From the NCBI GenBank assembly GCA_017454425.1, contig JAFTCZ010000082.1:1-15806 (forward strand): a stretch of DNA of 15,806 nucleotides, written 5' to 3'. This document shows, one piece after another, positions 15,498-15,806 of this stretch; the first letter of the stretch is position 1; the number at the start of each line of letters is the position of its first letter. Source of the DNA: Clostridia bacterium (GTDB lineage: Bacteria > Bacillota_A > Clostridia > Christensenellales > UBA1242). The position numbers and the translations under genes are program-made. The notes beneath the pieces are model-generated. The model was given only the letters and a program-made list of their open reading frames with translations, did no database searches and was not told where the DNA came from.

Positions 15498-15576
15498 GTA
15501 GGACTTAAACCTACGCCTTTGTCGTAGTGACGCGATTGACGCTTCGCGTAACAATGCGCTAACAAGCAAGTCCTAC
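15498..15576. other. G+C-richer palindromic segment with tRNA T-arm similarity
   Basis: About half of these 79 bases are G or C, against strongly A+T-rich flanks. GTAGGACTT (15498-15506) and AAGTCCTAC (15568-15576) form an outer 9-bp stem. Inside are hairpins CTACG/CGTAG (15511-15515/15523-15527, 7-nt loop) and ACGCGA/TCGCGT (15530-15535/15544-15549). Bases 15498-15514 match the reverse complement of the tRNA-Asn T-arm (15442-15458) at 16 of 17 positions. It has no coding capacity. It could be a REP/MITE-like element, a structured RNA, or a rearranged tRNA remnant. Confidence 0.6.
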
Positions 15577-15589
15577 TTGAAAAGCCATT
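15567..15589 (+). repeat. Direct copy of the tRNA-Asn 3' end
   Basis: These 23 bases match 15449-15471 (T-loop through CCA and two flanking bases) at 21 positions. The only changes are GG to AA in the acceptor stem. The copies are 118 bp apart in the same orientation. Duplicated tRNA 3' ends are the usual signature of site-specific integration at a tRNA, but the intervening segment is far too small to encode an integrase. Confidence 0.7.
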
Positions 15590-15598
15590 TTATACAAA

Positions 15599-15631
15599 AA
15601 AAAAACACCATATTTTAGGTGGTGTTTTTTT
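15599..15631. terminator. Bidirectional intrinsic terminator between tRNA-Asn and the right-edge gene
   Basis: AAAAAAACACCA (15599-15610) and TGGTGTTTTTTT (15620-15631) are perfect 12-bp arms around a 9-nt loop, with T-runs available on both strands. It overlaps the first bases of the minus-strand stop codon at 15630-15632, so it serves that gene and also backs up termination from the left. Confidence 0.88.
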
Positions 15632-15806
15632 ACAATTTTTGTGAGTGTGCAAAAATTTTGTCACTTACAACTTTTTGCAAAGCTTTTGAATATTGCAAAA
15701 CCTCTTTTTTCTCTAATAATAGTACTTCTCCGTCTTCATCTGCTGTGACAATTGTTTTGATATCAATGTTTTTTATTTCAGGATAATCAACAATTAATTC
15801 ATCAAG
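15630..15806 (-). CDS. C-terminal end of an unidentified protein (5' part beyond window)
   Basis: An open minus-strand frame enters from the right edge and ends at TAA (15632-15630), giving 58 residues. It begins LDELIVDYPEIKNIDIKTI, has an acidic turn DEDGEVLLLEKKEV, and ends in an amphipathic, Lys-rich helix finishing SDKIFAHSQKL. Codon use and the terminator directly at the stop support a real gene. The sequence is soluble in character with no membrane segment. I do not recognise the family. Confidence 0.75.
   Translation of the reverse strand, partial: LDELIVDYPEIKNIDIKTIVTADEDGEVLLLEKKEVLQYSKALQKVVSDKIFAHSQKL

Noticed and set aside
15449..15589. An integrated prophage or genomic island at tRNA-Asn
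   Set aside because: The tRNA-end duplication encloses only about 100 bases and no integrase, phage or mobilisation gene is visible. At most this is a relic or a non-autonomous element.

Overview
This window looks like the chromosome of a low-G+C Gram-positive-type bacterium, most likely an uncultivated Bacillota/Clostridia-like gut lineage. Intergenic DNA is very A+T-rich, promoters are of the sigma-A type (one matches the consensus perfectly), Shine-Dalgarno sites are strong, intrinsic terminators are U-tract hairpins, and the CCA end of the tRNA is encoded. TGA does not appear to be read as Trp, because tryptophans in the genes read here are TGG and no TGA was met in the very long reading frame. 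The taxonomic placement is inference.

Positions 1-12863 (minus strand) form one uninterrupted reading frame that runs off the left edge. It is the first 4,287 codons of a giant surface lipoprotein. It starts with a lipoprotein signal peptide (lipobox LSAC, Cys25) and then alternates Ig-like beta-sandwich stretches with two blocks of GLUG-type repeats. These lie at about residues 1028-1465 and from about 2392 to the window edge. Its own promoter at 12959-12987 is followed by a perfect 13-bp inverted repeat at the expected transcription start.

Positions 13066-14583 hold an independent minus-strand unit: a DEAD-box RNA helicase of the CshA/DeaD type with a long Lys/Arg-rich tail, an extended -10 promoter and an intrinsic terminator just after its stop codon. 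Divergent from it, 14630-15323 carries a gene of unknown function for a four-helix membrane protein, also a complete single-gene unit.

Positions 15325-15497 hold a single tRNA-Asn(GTT) gene with a consensus promoter, a hairpin in the leader and a terminator. Just behind it is a short, markedly G+C-richer palindromic segment. It contains an inverted copy of the tRNA T-arm and ends in a direct copy of the tRNA 3' end (21 of 23 bases), which looks like a small tRNA-associated element or a relic of integration. A convergent terminator separates this from the C-terminal 58 codons of an unrecognised minus-strand gene at the right edge.

No CRISPR array, insertion sequence, rRNA or obvious defence system is visible. 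The unusual parts are the giant lipoprotein, its palindromic promoter region, and the tRNA-derived element.
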